From DASVBE01 sp036375995 (GTDB taxonomy: Bacteria; Actinomycetota; Actinomycetes; Streptosporangiales; Streptosporangiaceae), in assembly GCA_036375995.1 (NCBI GenBank), contig DASVBE010000071.1, positions 1 to 5,671 of the forward strand: a stretch of 5,671 bases of DNA, written 5' to 3'. The translations under genes were made by a program, and so were the position numbers. The notes beneath the pieces are model-generated. The model was not told the DNA's origin. It saw nothing but the letters and a program-made list of their open reading frames with translations, and searched no databases. This document shows positions 5,062-5,671 of the stretch, in pieces (within the stretch, counting starts at the first letter, position 1; each line of letters opens with the position of its first letter).

Positions 5062-5671
5062 GTGGATCTGCCCACCTACACGAATATCTGGCGGATCGAG
5101 AAGCGGCTCTACAAGCTGTACGACTTCAGGCTGCCGATGCCGCTGCCGATCGGCCAGATAGCCGTGTTCGCGGCAATCGCTCTGCCGTACGTCCTCGTTC
5201 TCACCATTCTCGGCCTGCCGTTCAGTCACACCTACTTCTGGCTGTACGTCCTGCCACCGGGAGTGCTGGCCTGGCTAGCTACCCGGCCGGTGCTGGAGAG
5301 CAAGCGGCTTCCTGAGCTGATCGTGTCGCAGGTGCGGTATCTCGGTGAACCGCGGACCTGGTGCCGGCTGGCCCCGCTGGCCGAGAAGGACGAGGTCGTG
5401 GTGTACGCCCGGGTCTGGCATCAGGCCGGCCTGCGGGCGCGGCCGGCGATGGCCGACGAGGCAGCCCCTTCGGTTTCGCCGGCGCCGGCGCGGGCTGGCG
5501 GGCGGTCCGCGCGCCCTGGCGTGGCCGCGCGCCCCGGTGCGCCGCGCCCGGCTGGCGCGGCGCCGGGCCGGGCCAAGCTGCGGCCGGCCGGGGCGGCCGC
5601 TGGTCCTGCCGCGGCGGCGGGTACGGCCGGCAGCGCGCCGCCCGCCTGGCCGGGGACCCCGGCGCGGCGCC
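5062..5671 (+). CDS. tcpE: TcpE-family conjugal transfer membrane protein, 3' partial
   Basis: The frame opens at GTG and stays open to the window end (203 codons visible), so the C-terminus is not seen. Residues 1-126 form the conserved domain: an amphipathic cytoplasmic start (PTYTNIWRIEKRLYKLYDF), two membrane helices at ~30-50 (IGQIAVFAAIALPYVLVLTIL region) and ~57-74 (TYFWLYVLPPGVLAWLAT), then ATRPVLESKRLPELI, QVRYLGEPRTWCRLAPL and EVVVYARVWH. This order is the one I know from actinobacterial TcpE proteins. In pCW3-type systems TcpE is a membrane subunit of the transfer channel, acting with TcpC, TcpD and ATPases encoded nearby. From residue ~128 the protein becomes a Pro/Ala/Gly/Arg-rich low-complexity tail of at least 75 residues, beyond the usual domain; it is probably a flexible cytoplasmic linker. 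An ATPase gene would be expected to follow. The start is set by the ribosome binding site and the upstream in-frame stop. Confidence 0.82.
   Translation, partial: MDLPTYTNIWRIEKRLYKLYDFRLPMPLPIGQIAVFAAIALPYVLVLTILGLPFSHTYFWLYVLPPGVLAWLATRPVLESKRLPELIVSQVRYLGEPRTWCRLAPLAEKDEVVVYARVWHQAGLRARPAMADEAAPSVSPAPARAGGRSARPGVAARPGAPRPAGAAPGRAKLRPAGAAAGPAAAAGTAGSAPPAWPGTPARR

Overview
The window looks like chromosomal DNA from a high-GC actinomycete. Base composition is very GC-rich, third codon positions are almost all G or C, one gene appears to be leaderless, and the gene families fit that group (YchF, oligopeptidase B, TcpC/TcpE-type conjugation proteins). The sequence alone does not give the genus. 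All genes read on the + strand.

Layout. (1) Bases 2-967 hold most of ychF, a universal P-loop ATPase; its first ~42 residues lie before the window. (2) A 128-bp gap contains a hairpin and a -10 element placed so that the next gene is probably transcribed without a leader. (3) Bases 1096-3240 hold a complete oligopeptidase B (ptrB), with the catalytic triad and both specificity glutamates present. (4) Bases 3241-3705 are 465 bp without a protein gene but full of structure: a GC-rich stem-loop just after ptrB, three TGT(T)CACA direct repeats, a second long stem-loop, an inverted repeat over the presumed -35 region, a -10-like hexamer, and a roughly 170-nt leader that folds into several long, mostly perfect helices starting at the predicted transcription start. 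(5) Bases 3706-5671 hold a three-gene conjugation-type module: a TcpC/VirB8-like bitopic membrane protein, an 85-residue two-helix membrane protein in the TcpD position, and a TcpE-family membrane protein that begins at GTG and runs off the window end with a long Pro/Ala/Gly/Arg-rich tail.

How the parts fit. ychF and ptrB are housekeeping genes with no evident link to the module after them. The tcpC-tcpD-tcpE order resembles the start of Gram-positive type IV secretion/conjugation operons (pCW3/Tn916-like); ATPase and coupling-protein genes would be expected beyond 5671. The most interesting part is the structured leader between the predicted promoter and tcpC. It matches no riboswitch or other RNA class I could confirm, and it has competing pairings that suggest conditional control of the operon.
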